Shown here piece by piece: positions 14,670 through 22,773 of a stretch of DNA of 36,037 nt. The first letter of the stretch is position 1, and every line of letters starts with the position of its first letter. The stretch covers positions 1-36,037 of the forward strand of contig JBKOWM010000070.1 of the NCBI GenBank assembly GCA_046724395.1, in the 5' to 3' direction. This DNA comes from DATAEU01 sp046724395. GTDB taxonomy: Bacteria; Actinomycetota; UBA4738; HRBIN12. The notes under the pieces are model-generated. The model saw only the letters and a list, made by a program, of their open reading frames with translations, made no database searches and was not told the DNA's origin. The translations under genes and the position numbers were made by a program.

Positions 14670-15875
14670 GTGACCAAGACGGTGTTTCGGGGAGGGCGCG
14701 TCTTCGATGGCACGGGCGCCGATCCCGGTGAAGCCGATGTCGTCGTCGAGGACGGCCGGATCGTCGACGTCGGCCCGGACCTCGACGCCGACGACGCTGT
14801 CGATGTCGCCGGAAGGCACCTGATTCCGGGGATGTTCGACTGCCACATCCACGTCGCAGGGACCTACGACGACTTCGACGAGACCGCCGTGATGCACCGC
14901 CCGTTCTCGTATGCGTTCTTCCGGATCCCCGAGACGCTCCTCACCATCCTTCGCCGCGGCATCACGACCGTCCGGGACGCCGCCGGCGCCGATCTCGGCG
15001 TCAAGCGCGCGGTCGAGGACGGCGTTCTGGTCGGCCCTCGCATGCAGATCTCGGTGCAGATGCTGAGCATGACCGGCGGCCACGCCGACGCGACGCTGCC
15101 GAGCGGCGGGGTTTCGCCGTGGGGAGTCGTCTACCCAGGGATGCCGAGCGGTGTCTGCGACGGCGTGGCGGGTGTCGAGGCCAAGGTCCGGGAGGTCGTC
15201 GCGGCCGGAGCCGACGTGATCAAGATCGCCTCGAGCGGCGGATTCCTTTCCCCGCTCGACGATCCGAACCTGCCGCACTTCACCGAGTACGAGGTCGCGA
15301 CGATCGTACGGACCGCCGGCGACCTCGGGCGCTGGGTGATGTCGCACGCCCACGGCGCAGAGGGGATCAAGCGCGCCGTCCGCGCTGGCGTCCGATCGAT
15401 CGAACACGGCACGTACCTCGACGAGGAGGGCATCGAGCTCATGCTCGAACGAGGCACATGGCTCGTACCGACGCTCACGGCCGGCGATACGACCGACGAC
15501 ATCGCGAACAACCCGGCGGTGCCGGAACCCGTCCGGGCGAAGATGCGCGGGCTCGGGCGGCCCGAGCTCGATGCGTTCCGCCGCGCCGCCGACGCGGGGG
15601 TCAAGGTGGCGATGGGCACCGACTGCCCGGTCGCCCCGCACGGGACGAACCTACGCGAGCTTCAGCTGATGGCCGAGCACGGGTTCACGCCGGCGCAGGC
15701 CCTCGTCGCGGCCACATCGAGCGCGGCGGAGCTGATGGGCCTCGACGACCGGCTGGGCACGATCGAGCCCGGCAAGCTGGCCGACCTCGTCGTCGTCGAC
15801 GGCGACCCGTACGAGCTCGAGAAGCTTCCCGGCCGCGTCGAAGCCGTGTACATGGAAGGCGCCCGGGTCGCCTGA
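14670..15875 (+). CDS. amidohydrolase, imidazolonepropionase/prolidase-like group
   Basis: This 401-aa enzyme is a metal-dependent amidohydrolase of the TIM-barrel superfamily. Metal-site motifs are all present: FDCHIH (His59, His61), DVIKIASSGG with the lysine often carboxylated in this group, SHAHG, IEHGTY, and MGTDC with the last Asp. The C-terminal beta-sandwich ends GTIEPGKLADLVVVDGDPYE. Relatives cleave cyclic amides, Xaa-Pro dipeptides or related C-N bonds; the substrate here is open. It has no signal peptide and is probably cytoplasmic. GTG 14670 is preferred because GGGGAGGG lies about 6 nt upstream. The stop is 1 nt from the start of the next amidohydrolase, so they form one unit. 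Confidence 0.9.
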   Translation: MTKTVFRGGRVFDGTGADPGEADVVVEDGRIVDVGPDLDADDAVDVAGRHLIPGMFDCHIHVAGTYDDFDETAVMHRPFSYAFFRIPETLLTILRRGITTVRDAAGADLGVKRAVEDGVLVGPRMQISVQMLSMTGGHADATLPSGGVSPWGVVYPGMPSGVCDGVAGVEAKVREVVAAGADVIKIASSGGFLSPLDDPNLPHFTEYEVATIVRTAGDLGRWVMSHAHGAEGIKRAVRAGVRSIEHGTYLDEEGIELMLERGTWLVPTLTAGDTTDDIANNPAVPEPVRAKMRGLGRPELDAFRRAADAGVKVAMGTDCPVAPHGTNLRELQLMAEHGFTPAQALVAATSSAAELMGLDDRLGTIEPGKLADLVVVDGDPYELEKLPGRVEAVYMEGARVA

Positions 15876-15876
15876 C

Positions 15877-17544
15877 GTGGGCGACGAGCGCGCGGACGTC
15901 GTCTTCACCGGCGGCGGCGTCTTCACGGTCGACGCCGTCCGACGCCGCGCGCAAGCCGTCGCGGTCCGCCAAGGCCGGATCGTCGCGGTCGGTACCGACG
16001 GCGACGTGGCCGCCCTTCGGGGGCCATCGACGGAGATGATCGATCTCCGCGGTCGTTTGCTCCTGCCGGGCTTTCAGGACGCGCACGTGCACGCGCCGTC
16101 GGGCGGGCTCGACCGACTGCGGATCGACCTTTCGCAGGCGCACGGCCTGAGCGAGTACCGGGCGGTCATCGAGCGATACGCCGATGAGCACCGCGACGCG
16201 ACATGGCTCCTCGGCGGGGGTTGGGCGATGGACGTCTTCCCCGGCGGGACGCCGACGCGCGAGGCCCTCGACGAGATCGTCCGGGACCGTCCCGTCTTCA
16301 TCAACAACCGCGACAACCACGCCGCGTGGGTGAACTCGGGCGCACTCGAGCTCGCGGGCGTCGACGCGACTACCCTCGATCCCGCCGATGGGCGCATCGA
16401 GCGGGACGCCGACGGCGCCCCGTCGGGAACGCTGCACGAGGGTGCGATGAACCTGGTCCGACGGCTCGTCCCGCGAGCGTCGCTCGACGAGCAGATCGAG
16501 GGACTGCTCATCGCACAGGGATATCTGCACTCGCTCGGGGTGACGGCATGGCAGGACGCCATCGTCGGCGAGTACTCGACGATGCAGGACTCGTTCGACG
16601 CATACGTGACGGCTGCGGAGCGCGGCGTGCTCACGGGGCGTGTCCGCGGAGCCCTGTGGTTCGAGCGCGAGCACGGGCTCGAGCAGGTGCCCTCCCTCCG
16701 CGAGCGACGCGATCGGTCGCGCGTCGGCCGGTTCGCGGCCACGAGCGTGAAGATCATGGCCGACGGCGTCTGCGAGAACTTCACGGCCGCGATGCTCGAG
16801 CCGTATCTCGACCCGACCGCAAACGCGACGGACAACCGGGGCATCGCCTTCTTCGACGAGGATGAGCTCCGCGAGGCGGCCATCGCGCTCGACGAGGAGG
16901 GGTTCCAGGTGCACGTGCACGCCATCGGCGATCGTGCCGTGCGCGGCGCGCTCGACGCGTTCGAGGCGGCTCGCGCCGCGAACGGTCCCAACGACCACCG
17001 GCATCACGTGGCCCACATCCAGGTGGTGCACCCCGACGACGTCCCTCGGTTCGGGTCGCTGCGCGTGACGGCCAACGCACAGCCGCTGTGGGCGGCCTAC
17101 GAGCCGCAGATGTCCGAGCTCACGATCCCGTTCCTGGGTCCGGAGCGCGCGTCCTGGCAGTACCCATTCCGTTCGCTTCTCCGCGGCGGGGCGACGATGG
17201 CGTTCGGAAGCGACTGGCCGGTTTCGAGCCCAAACCCGATGTGGGGAATCCACGTCGCCGTCAACCGGGAGGAGCCCGGCGAGTATCCGTACGGCTCGGG
17301 TGACGGACCGTTCCTTCCCCACGAGCGACTGGACCTGGTCGAGGCGATCGCCGCGGCGACGATGGGCAGCGCCTACGTGAACCACCTGGACGACGACACC
17401 GGGTCGATCGAAGTCGGCAAGCGTGCGGACCTCGTCGTGCTCGACCGTGATCCGTTCGAGCACCCGGTCGGGGAGATCGCCGACGCGCGCGTCGACCTCA
17501 CGTTCGTCGACGGGGAACGGGTCTTCGAGCGCGCGGGGGCCTAG
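15877..17544 (+). CDS. YtcJ-like amidohydrolase
   Basis: The 555-aa protein is in the amidohydrolase-3/YtcJ group. Motifs in order: GFQDAHVH (His70, His72), NNRDNHAAW, KIMADGVCENFTA, HVHAIGDRAV, HHVAHIQ, FGSDWPV, and a C-terminal GSIEVGKRADLVVLDRDPFE. The length is normal for the group, whose members are mostly of unknown substrate; some hydrolyse amides or N-substituted compounds. GTG 15877 starts 1 nt after the stop of the previous amidohydrolase, so translation is probably coupled. Pairing of two different amidohydrolase subfamilies suggests two successive hydrolytic steps or two related substrates (inference). It converges with the exported repeat protein, 14 nt between stops. Confidence 0.9.
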   Translation: MGDERADVVFTGGGVFTVDAVRRRAQAVAVRQGRIVAVGTDGDVAALRGPSTEMIDLRGRLLLPGFQDAHVHAPSGGLDRLRIDLSQAHGLSEYRAVIERYADEHRDATWLLGGGWAMDVFPGGTPTREALDEIVRDRPVFINNRDNHAAWVNSGALELAGVDATTLDPADGRIERDADGAPSGTLHEGAMNLVRRLVPRASLDEQIEGLLIAQGYLHSLGVTAWQDAIVGEYSTMQDSFDAYVTAAERGVLTGRVRGALWFEREHGLEQVPSLRERRDRSRVGRFAATSVKIMADGVCENFTAAMLEPYLDPTANATDNRGIAFFDEDELREAAIALDEEGFQVHVHAIGDRAVRGALDAFEAARAANGPNDHRHHVAHIQVVHPDDVPRFGSLRVTANAQPLWAAYEPQMSELTIPFLGPERASWQYPFRSLLRGGATMAFGSDWPVSSPNPMWGIHVAVNREEPGEYPYGSGDGPFLPHERLDLVEAIAAATMGSAYVNHLDDDTGSIEVGKRADLVVLDRDPFEHPVGEIADARVDLTFVDGERVFERAGA

Positions 17545-17558
17545 CGTCGGGCCGGCGC

Positions 17559-18689
17559 TCAGCAGCCGTGCAAAATGGCGACGAGCGGTACGACGCCGCT
17601 TGCCGAGGCGTGCCATCCCGCGATCCACACGTGGCCGCCGACGAGGGCGATCGCCTCGAGTGCATCGTCCCCGGGGGCGCGCACGTGCGCCGTCGTCGCA
17701 TCGCCACCGCGGAGCTCGACGGCGAGCGCCGTCGACGCGTCGCCGCCGACCACCGAACCGACGGCGAACGCGCGATCGGCCGCCGTGGCGGCGATGGCCG
17801 AGAAGCGGCCGCGCCTGGGCGCCGTCGCGACTTGCGTGAAGTTCGACCCGTCGCCACGAAGGACGCTCCTGCCCGCGAGCCAGACCGTCGCGTCGGCGGT
17901 CGCGACGGCGTCGAGCGGGCCGCGGGCGTCCACGTCGGCCGTCCGTGTCCAGGTTGTCCCGTCGTAGCGCAGGACCAGCGGTCCGCGGTGGTGGTATCCG
18001 ACGGCCCAGAGGTCGCCGGTCGTGCCGGCGATCGCGAACAGACCGCTGCGGCCGCCGCCCACCGGCAGCGGCGCGCGCGTCCACGTCGATCCGTCCCAGT
18101 GCAGCGCGATGGCGCGCTCGTTCACGATCTCGGGATCGCCGGCGGAGCCGACGGCCCAAACGTCGTCCTCGGTGAGCGTCCGGACGTCGAAGAGCGCCGC
18201 GTCGAGCCACGCGTCGGATGCGGTCCACGAGGAGCCGTCGAAGTGGACGGTGAGCGCATCCCGGCCGGCGCCGTCGCTCGACCATCCGACGCCCCAGACG
18301 TCGTCGGCGGCGGTGCCGTCCACGGCCTGCAGGACGTCGACAGTGGAGGTGTCGCCGACGTCGGACGACGGCGTCCAGGCCGAGCCGTCCCATCGGGCCA
18401 GAACCGCGGATGCGTCCGCCTCGGGGTCGCCCACGGATCCGACGGCCCAGCCGTCGGCCGGTGAGTCGAGCCACACGTCGACGAACCGGCCGGCGAGGCC
18501 GCGGAGCGCGGAGCGGTCCACTCGCTCGGCTCTCGGCCGGCAGTCCGCCGACGAACCCCGTGTCCCCGAGCTCACGGGGGCCGGCACGCCGTCGTCTCCG
18601 AACGCCCAGTTCAACGCGAACCCCGCCGTCGCGGTGAGGACGGCAGCGACGAGCCCGTTGCGGATGGCGCGCAGGTGGATCGATCCCAT
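17559..18689 (-). CDS. exported protein with WD-like/propeller-type repeats
   Basis: I do not recognise this 376-aa protein as a named family. It begins with a short basic region and a hydrophobic segment (about 11-29) that should serve as signal or anchor. The rest consists of about six or seven imperfect repeats of 40-50 residues with the core DVWAVG...W-G--W, for example ADDVWGVGWSSD, EDDVWAVGSAGDPE and GDLWAVGYHHRG, each followed by a DGSSWT/DGTTWT strand. This is typical of beta-propellers of secreted proteins. ATG 18689 is chosen because the hydrophobic segment follows directly; no Shine-Dalgarno is seen, and TACGGT (18709-18704) 14 nt upstream could be the -10. It is divergent from the second PYROXD2-like gene. 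Confidence 0.78.
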   Translation of the reverse strand: MGSIHLRAIRNGLVAAVLTATAGFALNWAFGDDGVPAPVSSGTRGSSADCRPRAERVDRSALRGLAGRFVDVWLDSPADGWAVGSVGDPEADASAVLARWDGSAWTPSSDVGDTSTVDVLQAVDGTAADDVWGVGWSSDGAGRDALTVHFDGSSWTASDAWLDAALFDVRTLTEDDVWAVGSAGDPEIVNERAIALHWDGSTWTRAPLPVGGGRSGLFAIAGTTGDLWAVGYHHRGPLVLRYDGTTWTRTADVDARGPLDAVATADATVWLAGRSVLRGDGSNFTQVATAPRRGRFSAIAATAADRAFAVGSVVGGDASTALAVELRGGDATTAHVRAPGDDALEAIALVGGHVWIAGWHASASGVVPLVAILHGC

Positions 18690-18740
18690 CGCGTGTCGTG
18701 CAGACCGTACTTCGAGCGGACCGGGTGCGCGCGAGCGCGA

Positions 18741-18770
18741 TTGCGTCGTGAAGCGGCCGTTCAGTAGGCT
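18741..18770 (+). promoter_or_regulatory. promoter with embedded TetR-type operator, leaderless
   Basis: TTGCGT (18741-18746) and TAGGCT (18765-18770) have an 18-bp spacer. The spacer holds TGAAGCGGCCGTTCA (18749-18763), which matches the TetR-linked palindrome at 5037-5050 apart from one half-site base and the centre. Nine nt separate the -10 from the GTG at 18780, so the mRNA is predicted to be leaderless. Confidence 0.55.
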
Positions 18771-18779
18771 CCCGCCGCC

Positions 18780-20420
18780 GTGAGGGGAGACGAGCGCGAC
18801 GTTGTCGTCGTCGGCGGCGGGCACAACGGGCTCGCGTGCGCGGCGTACCTCGGCAGGGCGGGCCTAGACGTGCTCGTGCTCGAGCGCCGGTCCGTCCTCG
18901 GCGGCGCTGCCGCGACGGAGGAGCCGTGGCCCGGCTACCGGGTCTCGAGTGCCTCGTACGTCGTCTCGTTGATGCCGCCGCGCATCGTCGACGAGCTCGA
19001 GCTGAAGCGGTTCGGCTACGACGTCTCGATCGTCACGCCCGACTATTTCGTCCCGTTCCCCGACGGCACGTCGTTGACGCTCTGGGGCGACGCCGCGCGC
19101 GACGCCGCGGCCATCGGGCTGCTATCGAAGAGGGACGCCGACGCCTACCTGGAATTCGACCGGTACTTCGACCGTGTCGCAAAGCTCCTCAAGGACCTCC
19201 TGTTCGTGATCCCACCGAACGCGCAGATCCGCGACGTCCCTCGATGGGTCGCGACCGCGGCTCGGATGCGCGGGTGGACCGGCCGCGACGTCCACGAGGC
19301 GATCCGGTTGTTCACGATGAGCGCGGCAGATTTCCTCGACGAATGGTTCGAGGACGAGCGCGTCAAGGGGGCCATGGCGACGCAGGCGATCATCGGCGCG
19401 TGGTGCGGTCCGATGACGCCCGGGTCGGCCTACGTGCTGATGCACCACTGGATCGGCGAGATCGACGGCCACGCCGGCGCCTGGGGGTGGGTGCGAGGTG
19501 GGATGGGAGGCGTGTCGGCCGCCATCGCCGAGTCCGCCCGTTCGAACGGCGCCGAGATCCGCGTAGTGGCCGACGTCGCGCGCATCCTCGTGAACGGGCA
19601 CGGGCGAGCGACGGGCGTCGAGCTCAGCGACGGAACGGCGATCCGAGCCAAGCGCGTCGTCTCGTGCGCGCACCCCAGCACCACATATCTGGACCTCGTC
19701 GGGCCCGAGCGTCTGCCGAACGACGTCGTTCGCGACATCCGGCGATATCGCACGCGCAGCGGATCCGTGAAGCTGAACATCGCGCTGTCGAAGCTGCCAG
19801 AGTTCACGTCGTGGGATCAGGACGGCGACGTGCACCGGGGTCTCGTCGCCGTCTCGCCGTCCATCGAGTACCTGGAGCGCGCGTGGGACGACGCGAAGTA
19901 CGGGCGCATGTCACAGGAGCCCTACATCGAGGTCGTGTTCCCGACGGCGCACGAGCCCGAGGGCGCGCTGGCCCCGGCGGGCAAGCATCTGATGCTCGGC
20001 TTCAGTCAGTACGGTCCCCTCGAGCTGCGGGAAGGCTCGTGGGACGAGGGAGGTCGCCAGGAGTACGCGAGGCGCGCGCTCGGTGCGATCGGCAGATACG
20101 CGCCCGGGCTCGAGGAGTCGGTCGAGCACGTCGAGGTGCTGGCGCCGAGGGACATCGAGGAGCGATTCGGCCTGCTCGGCGGCAACATCATGCAGGGCGA
20201 GCTCACACCCGATCAGCTGTTCAGCTTCCGGCCGATCCCGTTCTACGCGGACTACCACACACCGATCGCGGGGCTCTACCTCTGCGGGGCCGGTACACAC
20301 CCGGGCGGCGGGGTCATGGGCGTGCCGGGTCGTAACGCGTCTGCGGTGATCGTCCGCGACCATCGGCGTGAGCGTCTCGTCGATGCCGTGCGTCGACGGC
20401 GGCCGCGGGGTTCCACGTGA
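18780..20420 (+). CDS. PYROXD2-like FAD-dependent oxidoreductase (paralogue 2)
   Basis: The 546-aa flavoprotein is colinear with the enzyme at 5191-6822. It has VVVVGGGHNGLACAAYLGRAG (8-28), LERRSVLGGAAATEE, the central LFTMSAADFLDEWFE and MHHWIGEIDGHAGAWGWVRGGMGG, and the C-terminal flavin motif HPGGGVMGVPGRNA. These are the marks of the PYROXD2 branch of phytoene-dehydrogenase-related proteins. The reaction is unknown. GTG 18780 has no Shine-Dalgarno but a -10 box 9 nt upstream, so it is probably leaderless. The operator in its promoter links it to the TetR gene at 4340-4966. Downstream are a possible 27-aa ORF and an amidase in tight succession. The two paralogues may handle related substrates or act in series. 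Confidence 0.88.
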   Translation: MRGDERDVVVVGGGHNGLACAAYLGRAGLDVLVLERRSVLGGAAATEEPWPGYRVSSASYVVSLMPPRIVDELELKRFGYDVSIVTPDYFVPFPDGTSLTLWGDAARDAAAIGLLSKRDADAYLEFDRYFDRVAKLLKDLLFVIPPNAQIRDVPRWVATAARMRGWTGRDVHEAIRLFTMSAADFLDEWFEDERVKGAMATQAIIGAWCGPMTPGSAYVLMHHWIGEIDGHAGAWGWVRGGMGGVSAAIAESARSNGAEIRVVADVARILVNGHGRATGVELSDGTAIRAKRVVSCAHPSTTYLDLVGPERLPNDVVRDIRRYRTRSGSVKLNIALSKLPEFTSWDQDGDVHRGLVAVSPSIEYLERAWDDAKYGRMSQEPYIEVVFPTAHEPEGALAPAGKHLMLGFSQYGPLELREGSWDEGGRQEYARRALGAIGRYAPGLEESVEHVEVLAPRDIEERFGLLGGNIMQGELTPDQLFSFRPIPFYADYHTPIAGLYLCGAGTHPGGGVMGVPGRNASAVIVRDHRRERLVDAVRRRRPRGST

Positions 20421-20500
20421 GCGCTTGGCGGCGGTCGTTCTTCGCCGGCCAGTGGCAGGCGATCCATCGCGTGTCCCTCGTCGCGACGAAGGCGGCCTGA
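20417..20500 (+). CDS. possible 27-aa bridging ORF
   Basis: GTG 20417 overlaps the TGA stop of the PYROXD2-like gene by 4 nt (GTGA). The 27-codon frame starts MSAWRRSFFAGQW and ends in a TGA one nt before the amidase GTG at 20502. It fills the gap exactly, the arrangement expected for ribosome hand-over. There is no recognisable family, and the frame is too short for coding statistics. It may be a real microprotein or only a coupling device; chance is not excluded. Confidence 0.35.
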   Translation: MSAWRRSFFAGQWQAIHRVSLVATKAA

Positions 20501-20501
20501 G

Positions 20502-21893
20502 GTGCTCGCCGCGCTCGCCTCGGCCGTCCGAGAGCGCCGCGCGTCCGCCGTGGAGCTCGTCGGACTTGCGTACGAGCGGATCGAGAAGCTGGACGTCGAC
20601 CTAAACGCCGTCGTGGCGTTGCGAGATCGCGACGAGGCGATCGAGGAGGCGCGCCGAACGCACTCCAGGACCGCCGTCGGTGAGGTCGAGGCGGCGCTGC
20701 TCGGGCTTCCGTTGCTCGTCAAGGACAACCACGACGTGGCCGGAATGCCAACGACGTTCGGGTCGACGCTGTTCGCCGATGCCCCGCCGGCCGAGCGAGA
20801 CGCCCTCGTCGTGCAGCGCCTCCGTGCCGCCGGCGCGATCGTGGTTGGGAAGTCGAATCTTCCCGAGATGGCCTTCTCCGGCTTCACGGACGGCAACCTG
20901 TTCGCGCCGGCCCGGAACCCCTGGGGGGCGGAGTGGTCGCCTGGCGGATCGAGCGGCGGGGCCGGCGCCGCGCTCTCGGCGGGGATCGTGCCGCTCGCGA
21001 CGGGCACCGACGGCGGTGGATCGGTGCGGATCCCGGCCGCGTTTTGCGGCCTCGTCGGCCTCAAGCCCACCAACGGGCTGGTCGCTCGTTCGCCGATCCA
21101 CTCGTGGATGGACGTGTCCACCGACGGTCCGATGGCATCGACGATCGACGACGTTTCACTCCTGCTCGATGTCATGCGCGGGCCGGCATCCGGCGACATC
21201 GCGGCGACGGCCGAGTGGACCTCGCGGCCTGCCATGCCGTCCCGGGTCATCGCCTCCCCGCGAACGTGGGATTGGGGTCCGCTCACGCCGGGGCTGGACT
21301 CGCGATACCACGCTGGGCTCGAGACGCTCGGGGGCGATCTCGGTCTGCCGATCGAGGAGATCGAGCCGTCGTCGTTGTTCGGTGGACTCGGCGATCCGGG
21401 CGACGACTGGCTCGTTCTCACGTCGGTCGAGGAGCTGACATGGCTGGGGCGGGCTCGCGTGGAGGAGCACCTCGAAGAACTGTCTCCTCCCTTCCGGTTC
21501 GCGATGGACGTGGCGCTCGGCGTCTCCGTCGATCGATACCTCCAGGCCAGGCGGAACCGGTTCGCCTACGCCGCCCGGATGGACGAGCTGCTGGGCGCCG
21601 ACGCGGTCTTCGTGTGCCCGACGATGGGCGCCGAGGGGTTCCTCGCGAACGGCGACCTGCCCGACAACGGTGAACCGGCGGGATCCGACGCCTACAACAC
21701 GGGCGAGGCGAACCTGACGGGCCATCCTGCCCTCTCGGTTCCGGCGGGCGTCTGTCCCAACGACATCCCGTTCGGCCTACAGATCACGGGGCCGCGCTGG
21801 CGCGACGACATCGTGCTCGAGCTCGGCCGGGCGTGGGAGCGCGCGAACCCGTGGCCCGCCGTCGCTCCCGGTTACGACGCGTTCGCGGTGTAG
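20502..21893 (+). CDS. amidase-signature family amidase
   Basis: The 463-aa enzyme hydrolyses a carboxamide to acid and ammonia or amine. The Ser-cisSer-Lys triad is visible: Lys74 in LLVKDN, the cis-Ser at 150/151 in SPGGSSGG, and the nucleophile Ser174 in DGGGSVRIPAAF. Length and the closing NLTGHPALSVPAG and PFGLQITGP segments are normal for the family. No signal peptide, so it is probably cytoplasmic. GTG 20502 starts 1 nt after the possible 27-aa ORF and 81 bp after the PYROXD2-like gene, with only a weak AAGGCGG upstream; it is likely part of that transcript and would share TetR control. Substrate class is unknown. A GatA-type role in tRNA amidation is unlikely because no gatB or gatC is near. 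Confidence 0.92.
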   Translation: MLAALASAVRERRASAVELVGLAYERIEKLDVDLNAVVALRDRDEAIEEARRTHSRTAVGEVEAALLGLPLLVKDNHDVAGMPTTFGSTLFADAPPAERDALVVQRLRAAGAIVVGKSNLPEMAFSGFTDGNLFAPARNPWGAEWSPGGSSGGAGAALSAGIVPLATGTDGGGSVRIPAAFCGLVGLKPTNGLVARSPIHSWMDVSTDGPMASTIDDVSLLLDVMRGPASGDIAATAEWTSRPAMPSRVIASPRTWDWGPLTPGLDSRYHAGLETLGGDLGLPIEEIEPSSLFGGLGDPGDDWLVLTSVEELTWLGRARVEEHLEELSPPFRFAMDVALGVSVDRYLQARRNRFAYAARMDELLGADAVFVCPTMGAEGFLANGDLPDNGEPAGSDAYNTGEANLTGHPALSVPAGVCPNDIPFGLQITGPRWRDDIVLELGRAWERANPWPAVAPGYDAFAV

Positions 21894-21921
21894 GTCGAGT
21901 GCCGGGCTGCACCGGCTCGAC
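21894..21921. terminator. hairpin between convergent genes
   Basis: GTCGAG (21894-21899) pairs with CTCGAC (21916-21921), and CCGG (21902-21905) with CCGG (21912-21915). A TG bulge and a 6-nt loop complete the structure. There is no T-tract. It begins right after the amidase stop and faces the permease stop, so it could serve both directions. Confidence 0.5.
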
Positions 21922-21942
21922 GTGAACTGCGCGAACCCGTGG

Positions 21943-22773
21943 CTAGGTTGCCAGGTCGCGGCGTTCGAAAGAGACGAGCGCCAACGCGAGGGCGACGACG
22001 GAGATGCCGGCCAGGACGAGCGGATCCGTCACGTGGAGGCCGGTTCGGAGCGGATCGTGGCCCGTGTAGTAGTAGAACGGGGAAAGCACCCGGTACGGCT
22101 CGAGCCACGAGACCGACGAGGCGAACGTCCTCAGCAGGAACGTCAGCAGGGCGGCGCCGCTCGCCACGCCGATGGCCAGACCGCGGGCGCCCGTCGCGGC
22201 GCCGACCGCGAGCGCGATCGTCCCGAAGCCGAGCGCCATCAGGAAGAGGTTGAGGAACGCCGCCGAGAGCCCCTCGAAGGAGACGGTGAGCTCGAACGGC
22301 CGCCCCGCGAGGAGCGTGACGAGCCAGGCCACGACCGCGAGCAGAAGCGTCCCGACTGCCATCGCGATGAACTTGTCGGTGAGGACACGGCGCCGACGGA
22401 CCGGAGTCGACAGGAGCAGGTCGAGCGTTCCTCGCTCCTCCTCGCCCGCGATCGCGCGAGCGCCGGCGCCGGTCGCGTAGACCAGCAAGAGCACCGGGCC
22501 GAGGAAGGCGAACACCTCGGACATCAGGTAGCCCTCCGGACTCGCGATGTCGGCGCCCCCGAGGAGGTCCCGGACGGCCTTGGGCAGATCCCGCATGTAG
22601 CTCGTGAACTGGTCGGCGTTGTCCTTCACGCTCGGATAGAACGCGGCGTACATCAGCACGACGAGCCCGATGCCGACGGCCCACCAAATGAGGGCGCGGC
22701 GCTGATCGCGCAGCGTCTTACTCCACACGGCCCGGAGCGAAGGCTCCCGCGACAGCACCTCCGTGGCCGCCAT
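21943..22773 (-). CDS. ABC-2 type transporter permease
   Basis: The 276-aa membrane protein has about six helices: about 30-48, 90-108, 133-155, 165-190, 192-215 and 250-268. The EEERGTLDLLLSTPVRRRRVLTDKF segment (about 111-135), typical of ABC-2 permeases, sits after the second helix. It is the membrane half of an exporter whose ATPase is encoded just upstream. The ATG at 22773 overlaps the ATPase stop by one base (TGATG), so the two are translationally coupled and should be made in fixed ratio. The substrate cannot be predicted; relatives carry antibiotics, lipids or act in stress tolerance. Nothing links it to the metabolic genes on either side. Confidence 0.88.
   Translation of the reverse strand: MAATEVLSREPSLRAVWSKTLRDQRRALIWWAVGIGLVVLMYAAFYPSVKDNADQFTSYMRDLPKAVRDLLGGADIASPEGYLMSEVFAFLGPVLLLVYATGAGARAIAGEEERGTLDLLLSTPVRRRRVLTDKFIAMAVGTLLLAVVAWLVTLLAGRPFELTVSFEGLSAAFLNLFLMALGFGTIALAVGAATGARGLAIGVASGAALLTFLLRTFASSVSWLEPYRVLSPFYYYTGHDPLRTGLHVTDPLVLAGISVVALALALVSFERRDLAT

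Noticed and set aside
15685..18474. 929-codon open frame on the minus strand
   Set aside because: Antisense to the amidohydrolases and spanning into the repeat-protein gene. It is low-complexity and Arg-rich, while the opposite strand has clear catalytic motifs.
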